Shown: positions 12,801 to 24,699, numbered from the stretch's first letter. The stretch is 64,000 nucleotides of DNA from Takifugu bimaculatus (GCA_004026145.2 CP034994.1:12752009-12816008), one strand, 5' to 3'. Notes: generated by a model not told the origin, from the letters alone. Numbers and translations: made by a program.

Positions 12801-15800
12801 ATGAATTTTCTTCCTGACTTCTTCCTGAACACCTGGACTTTGTTAATTCTTGTCATTATACTCAGCACCACGTAAGTAGCTAGAATTAGAACATGAAATA
12901 CATGTATTCTGTTTGTTATTGACTAAACCTATTGCTTCTTGTGTCATGGTGAGGAGACATTTTCTCTTGTTGGTGGTATTTTTAATACCAACTGAGCTTT
13001 TTGGGGGGCTGGATGCTTTCAGCACAACTACACATTAGCCTTATATTTCCCTTTCTAATGTTGTAATGACCAGTCCAACTCAAGGTTTCTCCCTGTTAGA
13101 AGTCCTGCTGGAGGTACTGAGCTTCTGTAAAGTGCTGAGAGACAGTGTTGATCCTAACAGATGCTGTAAAAATCAAGTTGGATTAAGCTGAACTTTCATT
13201 CATTTTCAGTTATGGATGTTCTCCATATGTCTTGTTTAAGAGAGGAGGCATCAGGGGGCCCACACCATGGCCCTTTATTGGGACATATTTACAGTACAAG
13301 ACGGTGAGTTCCATTTCCATCCTGGGATCTAAACACATGCCCACAGTCTTTTTGACTCCTCTGACATCATCTTCACCCCTTCTGTACTTCAGGGCCTCCT
13401 CGACTTTTACACAGAATGCTGTAAACGATACGGAAAGGTTTGGGGGTGAGCGCTGATGATCATTTCATCTGATCGTCATCTTACATGTGAGCTACAACTG
13501 ACGCCCTGGTGTTGTGTGACAAGGTTATATGAGGGCAGAATACCCGTGATGTTCATCGTGGACACGGCCATGATCAAAACCGTCTTTGTTAAGTAGGGCT
13601 ACTCTGTCTTCCTCAACCGAAAGGTGAGACGGGAATATTTGGTTTGAGGGTGGGGATAAAGAAACAACCTCACTTCTCATTTTGACGTGTGCATGCGTGC
13701 GCGTGTGTTTGTGTGTGTTTAGAGTATCGGTCCAAATGGCATCTTATCCACGGGATTACCCTTTCTGAGAGATGACAACTGGAAGAGGGTTCACAAGATC
13801 GTGTCTCCAGCATTCTCAAGTGGTCGAATGAAAGACGTTTGTAAAGACATCAGAAAACTTAAGATACCTTCATATGTCATATTCTTCAATACCTCTGTGT
13901 CTGTTTCATATTTGGGCAGATGTTTTCAATAATGTTGCAGCACTCAAACATCCTGATGGGAAATATTCGCGGGCTAGAGGATAAAGGAGCTGTCAACATC
14001 AGACAGTACGTTTCGGTGGACATTAAGTATGGAAGCAAATCTGTGCCGTAATTAATACAAAAATGGGAGCGCAGAAATGCACTTTCATTTTCGGGATATA
14101 GCTGCATTGTTTGACTCAATCAAATGAATACTCAATCATCCCGACTACATTTCTATCTTCTTCTTCAAGCTGCTAATTCTGCGACTTCATTAAAGTGAAA
14201 ATGTCAAGTTTGAAAATGAAAATGCATTAGCTAACGCTCCATAATGTGCTCGAGTCTGTCACAAGCATCCGAACAACCAGGAAGAAGAGCGGCCGGTGAC
14301 GTGACACAGTCATTGTTTTAATAAGAAAAAGTTGGAACTAAAACCAGCTGGGCTCACATCTGTAATTGTGCCAAATAATTATATTTCTATAAAACATTTT
14401 CCCTTCCTCTTTGCAGAATGATTCAACCCTATACCGCGAATATTTCATTCGCCATTTTCTTCAGCATTGACATAGAATCCTTGAACAATCCATCTAGTCC
14501 TTTCCTCCATTACCTTCAAGAGGTTAGCAAGTACAACTACATGAACCTCTGGCGTTTGTTAGGTGGTACGTCACAAATACTGACTGTTCATGTCTCCATT
14601 TACATGCCTGAATTCACTGTATTCCGTTTTGTTTCAGTAATCTTTCCTTTTCTTACGCCCCTTATGGACAAGATGAATATCACAGTCAACTCCAGTGAGG
14701 CTTTGCAGTTTTTTATATCTGTGATAAAGAAAATCAAAGAGGAACGGAAAAATAAGCCAAAGGTAACGCGCTCATTGTGTTGGGACTGGGGTTTATGTGT
14801 GGTTTGGTTTCTGACCTCGGGGTTTCTCTTTATGTCATATCTTCCAGGACAGAGTGGACTTCATGCAGCTCATGTTGAATGCTCAAGCTCCAGACGGCAG
14901 CAACAAGGATTGTGACAGTGCAGGTAGAACAAAAGCACAAACAAGGGGTCACCTTCAAGATATCAAGATCTATTTTCATTTCTCATTCCCAAAAATAGCA
15001 ATGATGACGGATGAATGTAGGGAATGAAATCCTCATTAATGGTTCCATCTCTGTTTTTCCTGCACTCACACTCGTCAGCAGCCGCTTCTTTTTGTCTATT
15101 TGCTTCACTCTCCTCCATTCTGTCAAATTCAACATTATTCCACTACAAATTCCATTTCCTAAACTTGTAATTCCACAGTGACAGTTGAAGATAACTTTTC
15201 CAAAATAAATAAAGAAAAATAGTCCCTTAAGAACATCTTTTGATTGATTTGTAATTCTTCTTAAAAATATTCATAAAGTATCACGAGTTATGGCTTTAAC
15301 AACTTTCATCGACCGCCTGTGTCGCGTTTGATTTGCAGGGCTGAGGGATGAGGAGATTATGGTTCAGGCCTTGATATTTGCTCTCGTCGGGAATGGAAAC
15401 ATGGCATATTTAGTGGCATTTACAGCCTACAACCTGGCGGTCCACCCTCAGACCCAAACACGGCTGCAAGCGGAGATCGACAGAACGTTTCCTGGAAAGG
15501 TTCCCCCCAACTGTCGTCTCACTATTGCCTTTTCTGTTCAGATCTTGATTGTGCACCAAATAACAAGCGTTCAATTCGCCCTCCAGTGTCCGATAACTTA
15601 CGAGGAGCTGCTACAGATGAAATACCTGGACATGGTGGTGACAGAGATGTCGAGGCTGTACCCGCTTGGTAATCGCATAGCGAGGGTGGCGAAGAGCACT
15701 GTGGAAGTAAGTGGTGTGATCATCCCTGAAGGAGTGGTGGTCGCTGTGCCCATCTACACGCTCCATCGTGACCCCACTGTGTGGCCGGACCCGGATTCCT

Positions 15801-16235
15801 TCAAACCCGAAAGGTACAGAACATCAAGACAGGCTCCACTCACATTTTGTCAGCTGTTTAAACTATTGGGCCTCTTTTTAGGTTCAGCAAAGACAGCAGA
15901 GACAACATTGATCCTTACGGGCTCCTAACCTTCGGAGCGGGACCGAGGAGCTGCACTGGCACAAGAATGAGCATGCTGGTTGTGAAGCTGACCTTGGTAG
16001 AGATCCTTCAGCACTTCAGCTTTGTTGCCTGCAAGGAGACAATGGTGAGAAGTGATTTCTGCCCTCTGTCCACATTTTAAAACAGGGGTTCTGTTGGTGT
16101 GTGGCTGGTTGCGGGCCTTCAGTTGTGACACAGTTCTTCTTTTCGTAGATTCCAATGGTGCTGGAAGATAATGGATTTGTTCAACCCAAGGCACCCATCA
16201 TGTTGAAACTGGAGCCCAGGGAACCTGCTGCCTGA
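12801..16235 (+). pseudogene. CYP3-family cytochrome P450, copy A, with in-frame TAG (13 exons)
   Basis: Rebuilt exons: 12801-12871, 13210-13303, 13393-13445, 13524-13623, 13723-13836, 13920-14005, 14417-14562, 14638-14762, 14848-14923, 15339-15499, 15587-15813, 15882-16044, 16149-16235. They total 1,503 nt and stay in phase from ATG to TGA, about the usual CYP3 length. Seen features: an N-terminal hydrophobic anchor, a proline hinge (GPTPWPFIG), the K-helix ExxR as E362-M-S-R365, PERF, and the haem loop FGAGPRSCTG with ligand Cys442. Two lesions: codon 97 is TAG (13594-13596) where both paralogues have a Glu codon; and the I-helix site read AGYETT in copy B is VGNGNM here, so the acid-alcohol pair that activates oxygen is missing. 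All splice sites are kept, except that donor 5 (GTTTGT) is weak. A CYP3 monooxygenase in the ER membrane is the family role. This copy is probably inactive. It is far more diverged from B and C than they are from each other. Confidence 0.85.
13594..13596 (+). other. Premature TAG in CYP3 copy A exon 4
   Basis: The local frame reads ...FVK-stop-GYSVFLNRK. The paralogues read ...LVKECYSNFTNRR, so GAG/GAA has become TAG and the next Cys is Gly. It is a substitution rather than an indel: the frame and the exon 4 donor after it are intact. Confidence 0.85.
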
Positions 16236-17575
16236 TCCCTGCCAGGACTCCAGGCTCGTGCTTTTCTGCCTGCACATATGTCATAAATGTTCTTCTTACA
16301 GTAAGACGTTTTGATCTGTTCACTGATAAACTAAATCAGTGAGTCACAGTTCAAGCATTTTCTTTTCTGTAAGTTTTTGGCGGTTCATCCTATGTTTTTT
16401 TGAATATCTTGGCTAATTTGGTGCATTTTTGATAGTTTCCCAACATATATTATGGGATCATGACCTTTTTGTTGTGGGTTTCCTCTCTGGTTTAAGTTCT
16501 GGGCCCATAATATTATTTAGCCTAGAGTATAAAATTGTATATTGATCACTGTTCTGGCACATCCCTATGCTTGTCCCTATTGATAGAAATTCTATGTAGC
16601 AAAGGTATGTAGAATTGTCGTGTCTACACTTTCACTTATACAGTCAACTATAGAGGCTACCTGCGGGAACACACAAAACCTGCAATCAAATATTTTCGGA
16701 GAAATTCCGTTTATATCCATGTCTTCCACTACCCAGCGATGAGACATTGCCAGTAAAAGTCTTGGCCTTCACTGCCACCTGTTGGTTATAATTGTTATTA
16801 CATAATATCGTGTAACGTTTATAAACCCTATTAATTTTAAAATTTGATTTGTTTGTTTTTCTGGTGTACAATAACCTCAGCATGGTAATTAAGAGGGGTT
16901 TCCTTCTTTTTTAATATAGATATTTCTATAGATATTTACATAAAGACTGAAACAACACTGCATTCATGGGTGCTAGAAAGTCTGTTGAGATTCTCTTTAC
17001 TGACAGCCACAGCAGAACTGATATCCAGTTCTGAAATATGTATGACTTAGACCATTTTGTCATCTCACCACCAGAGGACAAATGACAACATCCATTATCG
17101 GGTTTTTGCCAATATTGCCTGTGTGTGACCTTTTACATAATGAAATGAGGCCAACTAGAGAGCGAGAAAGTGTGAAAGAGGGCACAGTGAGCATATCTGC
17201 ACACCTTTGACCAAGGATGTCCGTGATCGCTGTTGTCATCGGCAGCAATTAAACCGTCACTCTTACTATTTTACAGCACTTTAACTGGAGAAAAGGTGTT
17301 CAAAATGAACGTCCAGAACTAAGGGTAATGTAGTAATACACATAATGCAATCCTAGCCCTCTATCCTAACCCCAACCACCACAACTTAATGTCTAACCCT
17401 AACCATCCCAACTGACCCACAAATCCTGACCTAAACCCAATTCTACCCTCAACCTCTAAACCAGGTCTTAACCCCAAAACAGTCCATTGAAGTTCTGAGG
17501 ACCAGCCCAAATCTCCTCACGTCCTCACTGTGTTAGTAGAATGACACGTTGAATACTAAGAATACTAAGCATGTA
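16236..17575. other. 3' flank of CYP3 copy A; no gene seen
   Basis: This AT-rich DNA presumably holds the 3' untranslated region of copy A in its first few hundred bases, but I see no clear AATAAA near the stop. The far end (about 17,310-17,530) carries a degenerate, inverted copy of the fish repeat described at 2,725-3,010, with several CCTAAC-like units. Confidence 0.5.
17310..17530 (-). repeat. Inverted degenerate copy of the GTGGGGACATTTT-type repeat
   Basis: On the plus strand it reads as repeated CCTAACCC/CTAACCCTAACC-like units followed by TTCTGAGGACCAGCCCAAAT and CCTCACGTCCTCACTG. This is the reverse complement arrangement of the repeat near 2,725-3,010. The telomere-like units come from the repeat itself. 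Confidence 0.55.
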
Positions 17576-17579
17576 CAAA

Positions 17580-18250
17580 GTGAGCCTTATCTCAGGAATG
17601 ATTATTTGTGTGTTTTGCCTCCTTGAATTGGTAGGCAAAGGTCATTTACTGGGTGAAATGTTATTTCATCAGTGGTTTCAGATCCAACAGCAGTGGATCT
17701 CCTTCCAAACTCTTCCAAACATGAACTGATTGCGTTTGTTGTCACACTCATTGCAGCATGAGCGGGTTTTTCCTGTTATGGTTTTTTTTTTTATGTTTCA
17801 CTCAATAAAATCCGTAATAATTTTATTTGAATTGTGGAAGTGAGAAACAACAGACGTCACACACAGAGTTTTGCTTCTGCTCACCTGGGAACTGAAAGTA
17901 AAGGATACGGTGAAAAGATCAAGATGGAAAAAAAGAAAGAATTACAACTGGTTTAATTTTGCATGATATGATATGAGCTGCAGTGTTGTGTTGTACTCTT
18001 AAATAACATTTAGTTCTCAGGTACAAGTTTTAATCACAGAAGAAAACTAATTGTAGACCTGAAATAATCACAATTTCTGCTGAATGATTCCAGACATACA
18101 TTTTTTTGGTCATATCTCTCTAGGTGTCGGAGGGAATGTTGTGACGCAACCACGAACACCGATGCTGAAAATGACGCAGGGGTCGACGAAGGGTTGTGAT
18201 TCTAGATAACAGCTATTAAATCACCTCTTAGTGACCTTTGAACACATATA
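17580..18250 (+). pseudogene. CYP3 relic, 5' end (promoter and exon 1 remnant)
   Basis: The order of segments matches the promoter, exon 1 and intron 1 of copy B. GTGAGCCTTATCTC matches GTGAGCCCTATCTC (about 19,915). GTCATTTACTGGGTGAAATG (17,641) matches the promoter block at 19,985. GTGGATCTCCTTCCAAACTC (about 17,693) matches the start of copy B exon 1 (GGATCTACTTCCAAACTTT), and TTGTCACACTCATTGCA matches its end. GGTTGTGATTCTAGAT (about 18,191) matches GGTCGTGATTCTAGAT in copy B intron 1 (about 20,761). The exon lacks the ATG and the frame is broken. No exons 2-12 follow it. It is read as the 5' part of a mostly deleted tandem copy. Confidence 0.7.
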
Positions 18251-19120
18251 TTCAAGACATGATCAGGATGTACAGAAACACAAGGCAGTTCTCTCTGACC
18301 AGTACATTTCTCCTGGATATCTCAGGCCTTCCCTTACAACCTACCTAGTCAGCGTCTCATCAGCGAGCTCTCCTTGTATATCATGAAAATCATCAGGACC
18401 TACGTCCTTCCCACTCTTCATCCTCTTGTCCTCCTGACTCCACTCTTAATTTGCTACTTCCCACACCGCAATAGTCACAATAGTACCGGTACTCTTCATC
18501 ATCTGATCACTCTTCTGGCATGTGTCAGTACATGTCCTTCTCTTTCCTTTTTAAACCCAACAAGCTGCATACCCAAGCCAGCTTTTTTCTCCACCTGGTT
18601 AACCTGAATTAATGACAAAATGTGGGTGGAGCCTGCATTAATTATTTTCTCCTTCCTTAACTTTCAACTTTCCATACAAGTCAACATACACACTTTGCAT
18701 AGCTTTTGCCACCTCTACTTTCACTTAAAGTTTATCTCCCTGTGCTCCTGTCTACAGTCTTCTGGCCTTTCAGTTTCGTACTTCTGAGGTGACTTCTTCC
18801 TGGGAATCCCTCCTCATTCCACCAACAAACCTCCTTATCTATTTTTCTTCCAGACGACATCAAGTATTCTCCTACATGTCTCTATGATCACCGCCACTCC
18901 AGAAATCCCCCTTCTTTTTTAAGTCGTTACTCCCAGTCCACTTCTCTTCCCAGTGACATCATGCTATAACAAGTTAAATCCTGCTCCTAAACTTCTAGCC
19001 ATATTACCTTTTCACCTTGTCTCATTAGTATTATCTGATTTCAGTAGTCACTGATAGGTTTTCCCTTTTTTGCCACAATTTATGAGAGTGCTCTCTTAAA
19101 GGTGTGAAGGTAAGCGTGAA
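18250..19120. other. Pyrimidine-rich intergenic stretch inside the relic
   Basis: The plus strand is strongly C/T-rich, with many CTTCC, CTCCT and CCACTCC words. I find no exon and no clear match to CYP3 exons 2-12. It resembles CT-rich fish interspersed repeats, one of which also sits in intron 6 of copies B and C (about 22,260-22,380), but I cannot assign a family. Confidence 0.4.
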
Positions 19121-19139
19121 ACTGCGTTGTTTAACATTA

Positions 19140-19315
19140 ATGAAGAAAAACATGTCATAATGTTTACCCAAGAATCCCATCGAGCTGAAACTAAAGCCGA
19201 GAGCTGTGTTAAGGGAATTTTAGAAGGGTTAACATTATTATGCTCCTCTGTCAGTAGTTTGTTTAGATCTAATCCACCCAAGCTACTTTATTTACACTTA
19301 AGCATTGCTGTTTAA
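19140..19315 (+). pseudogene. CYP3 relic, 3' end (exon 13 and 3' UTR remnant)
   Basis: ACCCAAGAATCCCATCGAGC, CTGAAACTAAAGCCGAGAGC and TGTGTTAAGGGAATTTTAGA align with the terminal exon and early 3' UTR of copies B and C (ACCCAAGAATCCCATCAAGC, CTGAAACTGAAGCCCAGAGC, TGTGTCAAGCTAATTTTTGT), followed by AGAAGGGTTAACATT against AGAAGGGCTAACATT in copy C. A further stretch, GATCTAATCCACCCAAGCT, matches GATCTAATCGACCCAAACT downstream of copy C. The 5' half of exon 13 is eroded and the stop codon is lost. Confidence 0.75.
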
Positions 19316-19742
19316 GAAAATAAATGCATATTTGAATTAAAAGAAAAGAACATGTAAAGCTCACATACTAATATTAATCTAGTGATTGTGTGTACTTATG
19401 CTTCCATACATTTTAACACACTTAATAGTCTTGTGAAAGACCCAACATAATAGTCAACACCTATATTAGTTCTAAGTAGACATTTTAACAACATCTTCAC
19501 TCCTAATTAGTCGGGTTTCCTTTGAATCGCTATGGCAAAAGAAGTCCACAACAAACTCTGGTTTATATAGATGTCCTCAATTTGCTAGTGAAATCGGAAA
19601 TTTGATAACAGCTCAACAAACTCACGCTCGAATTTCACCTATTTTCATCCCTCACACAACCACCTTTGTTATAAGAGAAAACTTTCCCAGCTCATTGTCC
19701 AAAGAGGTTAAAGGTTGACATATTTCCATATTAATTACACCC

Positions 19743-19743
<1 letters not shown>

Positions 19744-19806
<63 letters not shown>
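19744..19806. repeat. (CA)n microsatellite
   Basis: About 31 uninterrupted CA units. Confidence 0.97.
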
Positions 19807-19810
<4 letters not shown>

Positions 19811-19980
19811 GAACTGTTGGTTTACTTTTCATGCAAACATTCTAAAGTATTGACAACAATCAGACAAGCCATTTTGTCTTTATTTAAATATTAAATACGC
19901 CTGTTCTACAACAGAGTGAGCCCTATCTCGGACAGAATAGCCTGATCAGGTTTTTTTTATCTGATTTATTTAATGAGAGG

Positions 19981-20127
19981 AAAAGTCATTTACTAGGTCA
20001 AACGTCATTACGCAATTCAAGAGCAGAGGGAGTGGAGTCCTGGCTCTTATGTAAGAGGGGTATTGGTCCGACAACCGTCTGGACTGTGGAGCAGATCCAC
20101 TTTTTGCTGTGCTCGAACGGACAAGGC
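19981..20127 (+). promoter_or_regulatory. Conserved proximal promoter block of CYP3 copy B
   Basis: AAGTCATTTACTAGGTCAAA followed by CGTCATTAC is shared nearly base for base with copy C (26,522 onward) and, more degraded, with the relic (17,641). Then come GAGGGAGTGGA and CTCTTATGTAA, also shared with copy C. The block holds an AGGTCA nuclear-receptor half site with another TCA half nearby. CYP3 genes are commonly induced through PXR-type receptors, so this is a candidate response element. That role is inferred. Confidence 0.5.
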
Positions 20128-23100
20128 ATGGATCTACTTCCAAACTTTTCCATTGAAACCTGGACTCTGATTGCTCTTGTCATCACACTCATCACAATGT
20201 AAGTTTGTGCGCCTGGGTTTTTTTTATATATATATAATAATAATAAAGGCTTGATGATTTGATTTAGATTCACTCCGTTAAAGTGAGAAAAACCACACGT
20301 TCGGCACAGTTTTAAGCTTCTGCTCACTGGGAGAAAAGTTGGAGATCGAATAAAAGTGAAGGGAATAAATAACTGCGTTCATTTCACATCTGCGATTTAA
20401 ACAATGAACACGATATCTTTTCTTCATTAGGTTTAGAAGTTTTATATATTTAAAAAAAACAGTTTTAAACACATTTTCTTCTAAATGATACATGACGCGT
20501 ACGTTGTTTGCGTTCAGCCATCGCGACGCTGCCTTTGGGAACAGCTTAACACCTGTTTCCGCATTGCTGAGTCATATTCCTTACAATCATTCTATGTGCG
20601 CGTATGTGGATGTATGCGCGTGTATTTGCCATGCGTGAAATGTTTTGTCACATTGCGTTGCTGGTTTTATTTGTGTTGTGTTGCTTAGTGTATGAAAAAT
20701 GCTGTAAAGTTGGTTGAGTGACGATTGTGAGGAAACAAAATCTTGAAAATGACAAAAAAGGGTCGTGATTCTAGATGAACGGCCATAAAAGTCATCTTTT
20801 AGTGGATAAACCTTCGGATAAATGTAGCTGAAATAAATGTTCTGATTAATTAATTAACTAATAACCTATATTGACCTATAGGGGGCAACTAATGTTTACT
20901 TTATTTCGTAAAGAAAGCAGACAGATGAAAAGATCCCAGTTCATAACCAGAATATAATAATAATCATAATCATAATCAAATTATGATTATTATTATTATT
21001 ATAATGATGATGATGATGATGTAGTGATAAAACAACCTGATGCACCAAATAATTAGCAACATTATTAATTGTGTCTAGAAATTCCAAAAGTGAAAATTAA
21101 ATAAATGAATAAAGGAAGAGGAAGTGAGTTCAAGCTTTTTTGTCCTGGTTTGAATTCCAGATATGGGTACGCTCCATATGGCTTCTTTAAGAAAGTAGGC
21201 ATCAGTGGACCCAAACCATGGCCCTTTATTGGGACATTTTTGCACTACAAAAAGGTGAGCTGCATCAGCATTATCTGATCCAAAGAAGCAATCATTTTCA
21301 AAACACAAATCAGTTTTGACTGTCTCTTTTGACGCAATTCATTTTCATTGCACTCATCAGGGAGTCCACCATTTTGATGAAGAATGCTACAAAAAATATG
21401 GAAAGGTGTGGGGGTAAGTATGTGACTTTTTATGTTTCTTTATCATTAACAAAGAAAACTGCAGTCAGTTTGTGAGAAATGCAACTTCATTTTCATGAAA
21501 TCTGATATTGTTCTACAAGCTTGTACGATGGCAGACAGCCTCTGATGTGCATCATGGACACAGGGATAATCAAAACCATCTTGGTTAAGGAATGTTACTC
21601 TAACTTCACCAACAGACGGGTAAGAAGGCAAGACTTTATACCATTAATTAACTAATTAATAGGTGTAATTCCAGTCTAATGTCAACCTGTTCTGTTCAGG
21701 ATCTTGGTCTGAACGGACCACTGCGTGATGCTGTGTCAGTAACAGAAGATGAACAATGGAAGAGGATCCGGGGAATACTCTCCCCGTCCTTCACCAGTGG
21801 ACGACTAAAGGAGGTGATTGTTCATTCATAAACTGTGAATTCAAAATACATCCTTTACTCAAATTAGCATTAAAAGAGATCTTTGCCTTGTCCCCTAGAT
21901 GTACACAATCATGTTGCAGCATTCCAAAAACCTGCTCAATTTCCTGCACAAGAAAGTGGAAGCAGATGAGGTCATCGACGTGAAAGAGTGAGTCTGTTAA
22001 GTCAGATGGATCACTTTAATATTACGTTGAACAAAATAATTTTTCCTACAAACATTTGGATGGTGGGACCTTTCTGTTGTTTTTGCTTGCCAGAAAACTC
22101 CATGTTTTCCTTGTCTTCTTCCGCATATGTCATCTATGGTTTTCCTCAAGGTCTCTTTTCTGGTGGTTTCATACTACAAATATAGTAGTTATAGATAAAC
22201 CATCTCAGTCTACTCTAACCCATCTAACATGTGGTCTCCCTCTGAAAAATTATTATTATTCTTTGATCTTTTCCATCCTTGTTGCTCCCAGAGAACACCC
22301 AACGACCTTCATCTCTGCCACCTCCAGCTCTTCCTCCTGTTTTATCCTTGTTGTCTCTAAACCATCTACCCATCTGGTCTAAAAATCTTCATCGCTTTCA
22401 CTGTTGCTGACCTGACGGATATTCTCTTCTCTTTTGGCAGTGTATTTGGACCTTACAGCATGGATGTGGTAACCAGCACTGCTTTCAGTGCAGACATCGA
22501 TTCCATCAACCATCCCTCTGATCCTTTTGTGGCCAATATTAAGAAGATGGTCAAATTTAACTTCCTAAACCCTTTGCTTATATTTGTTGGTATGCAAAGA
22601 CATTCAGCATGGATCTCACTTCACCTGTCCTGTGGCCCTGAATTAATTATTTGATTCTCATTTGTTTCAGTTTTGTTTCCGTTCACTCAACCAATTTTCG
22701 ATAAGGTGGATTTTTCATTTTTCCCAGCTCATGTGATAGATTTCTTCTATAACTTCCTCAGGCAGATCAAATCAGACCGGAATAAAGACAAAAAAAAAGT
22801 AACATTTACTATTAATGTTGGTTTATTGCCAAATGTTTGAGCAGTCAAGGATTTTTGCATCATTTTTGTAGAGCCGAGTGGACTTCATGCAGCTGATGGT
22901 GAATGCTCAAATGCAGGAAGGCAATGAAGAGGGTAGCTCACAAAAAGGTAAACAGCCACATCAGGTCAAAGAAATGAACTTGTATTCGTGATAGAGCAAT
23001 TTGTAAAATGTTGAGTTTAATTTTCAAGTTATTGACCAACAACTTTGGATTTGTGCTCTCATTCTGAAATGAAGAGGAAATGAGCCTCAGTTATCAGCTA

Positions 23101-24078
23101 AGTTGTATAAGCCCAGTGACGGTGGTGTGTTTATATTGCAGGGCTGACTGATAATGAGATCCTTGCCCAGGCAATGATCTTCATCTTTGCTGGCTATGAA
23201 ACTACCAGCAGCTCTCTTGGATTTTTGGCCTACAATCTGGCAACAAACCCTAAAATCCAAAAGAAGCTGCAAGAGGAGATTGACAAAACTTTCCCTGGAA
23301 AGGTGGCTTGGAGTATTTTTTTTATATTTTGATTTTTCTTGTGCTAGCAACTAAAAGACTTTGTTGTGAATGTTGTTCAAGGTTCGACCAAACTATGATG
23401 ACCTGATGCAGCTGGAGTACCTGGACATGGTGGTGAATGAGTCAATGCGGTTGTATCCTATCGCCAACCGGTTAGAGAGAATGACAAAGACTTCTGTGGA
23501 AATCAATGGTTTGACCATCCCCAAAGGAACTGTGGTGGCTATTCCAGTTTATGCTCTCCAGCGTGACCCTGCTTTGTGGCCTGAACCTGAGGCCTTTAAA
23601 CCTGAAAGGTAGAGACTTTTACTTTGTTTTAACGCCACAAAAATCAGAAAGCACAAGATACCAGTTTAGTAGTCTTATAAAATGACAACTTAAAGTCATT
23701 TTGACACAAATGTATTATTTAATGTATTCATTCTTCTGTTTAAGGTTCAGCAAAGAGAACAAAGATAACGTAGATCCCTACGCCTACTTACCCTTCGGAG
23801 CAGGACCCAGGAACTGCATTGGCAATCGTTTTGCTTTGGTGTTGATGAAGCTTGCCATTGCAGAGATCCTCCAGCACTACAGTTTTGTTACCTGCCAGGA
23901 GACTGATGTGAGATGGAATTTAGCTTTCTGACATAGTGACTCTGTCTTGAAAAACTGAAAAATGTATAAGGACATTTTTTTCTTCCCGTAGATCCCGATG
24001 GTGCTGGGCAATGAAGGATTTGTCACACCCAAGAATCCCATCAAGCTGAAACTGAAGCTCAGAGATGTGTCAAACTAA
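20128..24078 (+). CDS. CYP3-family cytochrome P450, copy B, intact (503 aa)
   Basis: Rebuilt exons: 20128-20198, 21161-21254, 21361-21413, 21520-21619, 21700-21813, 21899-21987, 22441-22589, 22671-22798, 22872-22947, 23142-23302, 23382-23608, 23745-23907, 23992-24078. They total 1,512 nt (503 residues plus stop) with consistent phases throughout. Seen: hydrophobic N-terminal membrane anchor (residues about 8-24), hinge GPKPWPFIG, the I-helix motif A308-G-Y-E-T-T313, the K-helix E365-S-M-R368, PERF, and the haem loop FGAGPRNCIG with Cys445 as iron ligand. This is the standard set for a microsomal monooxygenase oxidising steroids and lipophilic foreign compounds with NADPH-P450 reductase. The 13-exon structure and sequence fit CYP3A/CYP3B-type fish genes. 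I cannot fix the subfamily without a tree. It is the only undamaged member of this cluster. AATAAA lies at 24,677. Confidence 0.93.
20945..21023. repeat. AT-rich palindromic microsatellite in CYP3 copy B intron 1
   Basis: ATAATAATCATAATCATAAT is followed after a few bases by ATTATGATTATTATTATTAT, then a (GAT)n-like tail. The two halves are reverse complements, so this AT-rich DNA could fold back on itself. Confidence 0.75.
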
Positions 24079-24676
24079 TTTGTGCTATTTAGAGGGTGTA
24101 ACATCATTGGCTACTATATGAAAAGTAATGGAGAATGTGTACTGCAGCACTAATTTACGCTTTAGCAAATAATTCGGTTTCTTCAATTAAGGAGAAAAGC
24201 ATTTCAACCAAGATATCCTGAAATAATGAAAAGAATGGAACGCACACCACATACACAAAGCAGTTATGATTTCTATTAGTTATCGTGTTGTATTTTGTTT
24301 CCATGCATTTATACAAGCTTATTTTTGTAATGACTTTAAGGATGAATAATGAAGCACCTGAGTATGTTGTTCATTTTTCTATAGTGTTGAGTTGCAGTTA
24401 ATGCACATGTGCACAATACCTGTTGATATTTGTCATATATTCTTTGTTCAATTTTGGACATTTTACAATTTCTGGGTGGATGGGCTTGTTGCTCCAAAAA
24501 TGGCATTTGAATCCTACCTATTTTTCTGGGCTTTTCACACCCCATAGATTGTTGATTTTATATGGACAGATATTTTATCTAGGGTGAACAATTAATTAGC
24601 AATTGTGTTTTATTGTGTCTATCTTCCTGTACAGCATTTTGGAAACCTATGTGATGATTTAAAATTGTGATTTCAT

Positions 24677-24682
24677 AATAAA
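24677..24682 (+). terminator. Poly(A) signal of CYP3 copy B
   Basis: AATAAA about 600 bp past the stop codon, a plausible 3' UTR length, with no other strong signal closer. Confidence 0.55.
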
Positions 24683-24699
24683 TTCAATTGGATTGGAAT

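Noticed and set aside
13594..13596. Recoding of the TAG in CYP3 copy A as an amino acid
   Set aside because: Vertebrate recoding to selenocysteine uses TGA, and P450s do not need it. A simple nonsense change is enough.
17340..17480. Interstitial telomere-like CCTAACCC units
   Set aside because: The units are irregular and match the GGGTTAG-rich middle of a dispersed fish repeat in reverse.
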